DNA of 57,671 nucleotides from Oscillospiraceae bacterium (lineage in GTDB: Bacteria > Bacillota > Clostridia > Oscillospirales > CAG-272). The position numbers were made by a program, and so were the translations under genes. A model generated the notes under the pieces. It made no database searches and was not told where the DNA came from. It saw only the letters and a list, made by a program, of their open reading frames with translations. Below are positions 57,223-57,671 of this stretch, in pieces. Location of the stretch: assembly GCA_015064295.1 (NCBI GenBank), contig SVSM01000008.1, positions 1 to 57,671 of the forward strand, read 5' to 3'. Numbering within the stretch: the first letter of the stretch is position 1; every line of letters begins with the position of its first letter.

Positions 57223-57437
57223 GAAAAAACGGGAAGGGCCAAAAATCCTTCCTCATACGTGTTGTACGGGAAGACATCCCCTTGTCAGCGGTTACGCTCC
57301 CGCAACCATTACCCCCGGGAATACGGTTTCTGACGTGCCATACGGGAAGGACAGACCGCAGAGGGGAGCCTTTCACAACCGTTCAGGAAGCCGCCAAGGC
57401 CTCTCCCGCCTTCCCCGCACTTTTTTGGGGAGACCCG
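57223..57437. other. Intergenic stretch with no recognised feature
   Basis: No gene, hairpin, riboswitch or repeat was recognised between the two divergent promoters. Confidence 0.5.
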
Positions 57438-57466
57438 TTGTAATTTTTTCCAAACTGTGCTACAAT
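57438..57466 (+). promoter_or_regulatory. sigma-A promoter of the phosphoribosyltransferase gene
   Basis: TTGTAA (57438-57443), a 17-bp spacer and TACAAT (57461-57466). Confidence 0.7.
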
Positions 57467-57517
57467 AGAAAAAAAGGACCCCATGAATCCCCGATTTTAC
57501 TGTAAAGGAGCCCCCAT

Positions 57518-57671
57518 ATGCCGACTCAAAATACACAAAAGATCCGCAGCAAGCGCCACGGTCTCTACCTTCGGGTGGCCAAAGGGCATTTCGCCACCAG
57601 CCACAGCCACATCAATTACTACATTGACGTGACCAAACAAAAGACCCGCCTCTCCGAGGCCCAGGCCATCG
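57518..57671 (+). CDS. Phosphoribosyltransferase (orotate PRTase-like), 5' part only
   Basis: 51 codons are visible, starting at an ATG with AAAGGAG upstream. The segment GHFATSHSHINYYID is the recognisable start of a clostridial protein group usually annotated as orotate or general phosphoribosyltransferase family. The PRPP-binding loop would lie beyond the window, so the call rests on this N-terminal motif alone. Confidence 0.65.
   Translation, partial: MPTQNTQKIRSKRHGLYLRVAKGHFATSHSHINYYIDVTKQKTRLSEAQAI

Overview
This window looks like a chromosomal contig from an endospore-forming member of the class Clostridia (Bacillota). It is probably one of the GC-rich, largely uncultured gut lineages related to Oscillospirales or Christensenellales, but nothing seen here fixes the order. 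The reasons are the sporulation genes yabP, yabQ, ytfJ/gerW and a ytvI-type permease, a Trp T-box, a Lon/EngB/ScpAB/DacF/RluB gene order typical of Clostridia, strong AGGAGG ribosome sites and canonical sigma-A promoters. No phage, plasmid, IS transposase or CRISPR array was found. Accessory material is limited to small repeats and one inserted gene.

Layout. 1-1415 (minus): start of the S10 ribosomal operon (rpsJ, rplC) behind a leader of about 380 nt. 1519-2203 (plus): ECF transporter S component. 2614-5700 (minus): recA cluster (SLOG protein with an apparent frameshift, lipoprotein, recA, recX, TSCPD protein). 5738-10275 (minus): alpha/beta hydrolase, galactokinase and a membrane-spanning YhaN/SMC-like ATPase. 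10325-11802: mrnC (plus) and a LysR regulator (minus), convergent. 11933-20548 (minus): a long cell-biology run of lon, engB, site-2 protease, scpA, scpB, DUF2953, ytfJ, D,D-carboxypeptidase and rluB. 20593-24187: ymdB, a small divergent regulator pair, yihY and a lipid kinase. 24370-26808 (plus): asnA, HAD phosphatase and a small Cys-rich protein. 26845-27270: a CAU tRNA with an odd tandem 3' tail. 27308-29003: Trp T-box and a TrpB2-type synthase. 29054-36921 (minus): CD1247-like acidic protein, efp, two hypothetical proteins, a 540-bp MITE-like element, phosphosugar mutase, a prephenate-dehydratase-like protein and htpG. 37033-38735 (plus): membrane protein, smpB and ssrA. 38736-40818: tmRNA-linked repeats, an AT-rich inserted TPR-like gene and a cyclophilin lipoprotein. 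40950-44055 (plus): ytvI-like permease, then the hup-rqcP-yabP-yabQ-divIC cluster. 44066-52956 (plus): envelope and metabolism genes (penicilloyl-type serine hydrolase, DUF554, DUF362-ferredoxin, ispE, LTA-synthase-like, FAD oxidoreductase). 53013-57220 (minus): Lhr-like helicase, FkbM methyltransferase and amidohydrolase, each overlapping the next by 4 nt. 57438-end (plus): start of a phosphoribosyltransferase.

Most notable signals. (1) Three genes (yabP, the D,D-carboxypeptidase, yihY) have a sigma-E-like -10 box, CATATACT in each case, followed by an inverted repeat. One arm holds the Shine-Dalgarno and the other arm lies at or upstream of the predicted start of transcription. Read-through RNA could therefore hide the ribosome site, while RNA made from the sporulation promoter could not fold that way. 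(2) Downstream of both the tRNA and the tmRNA lies the same type of tail: a terminator hairpin that pairs with the mature 3' ACCA, then inverted and direct copies of that RNA gene's own T-arm. (3) A family of intergenic elements built of up to three hairpins recurs about ten times with covarying stems. (4) An AT-rich gene is bracketed by two copies of the 3' end of the cyclophilin gene.
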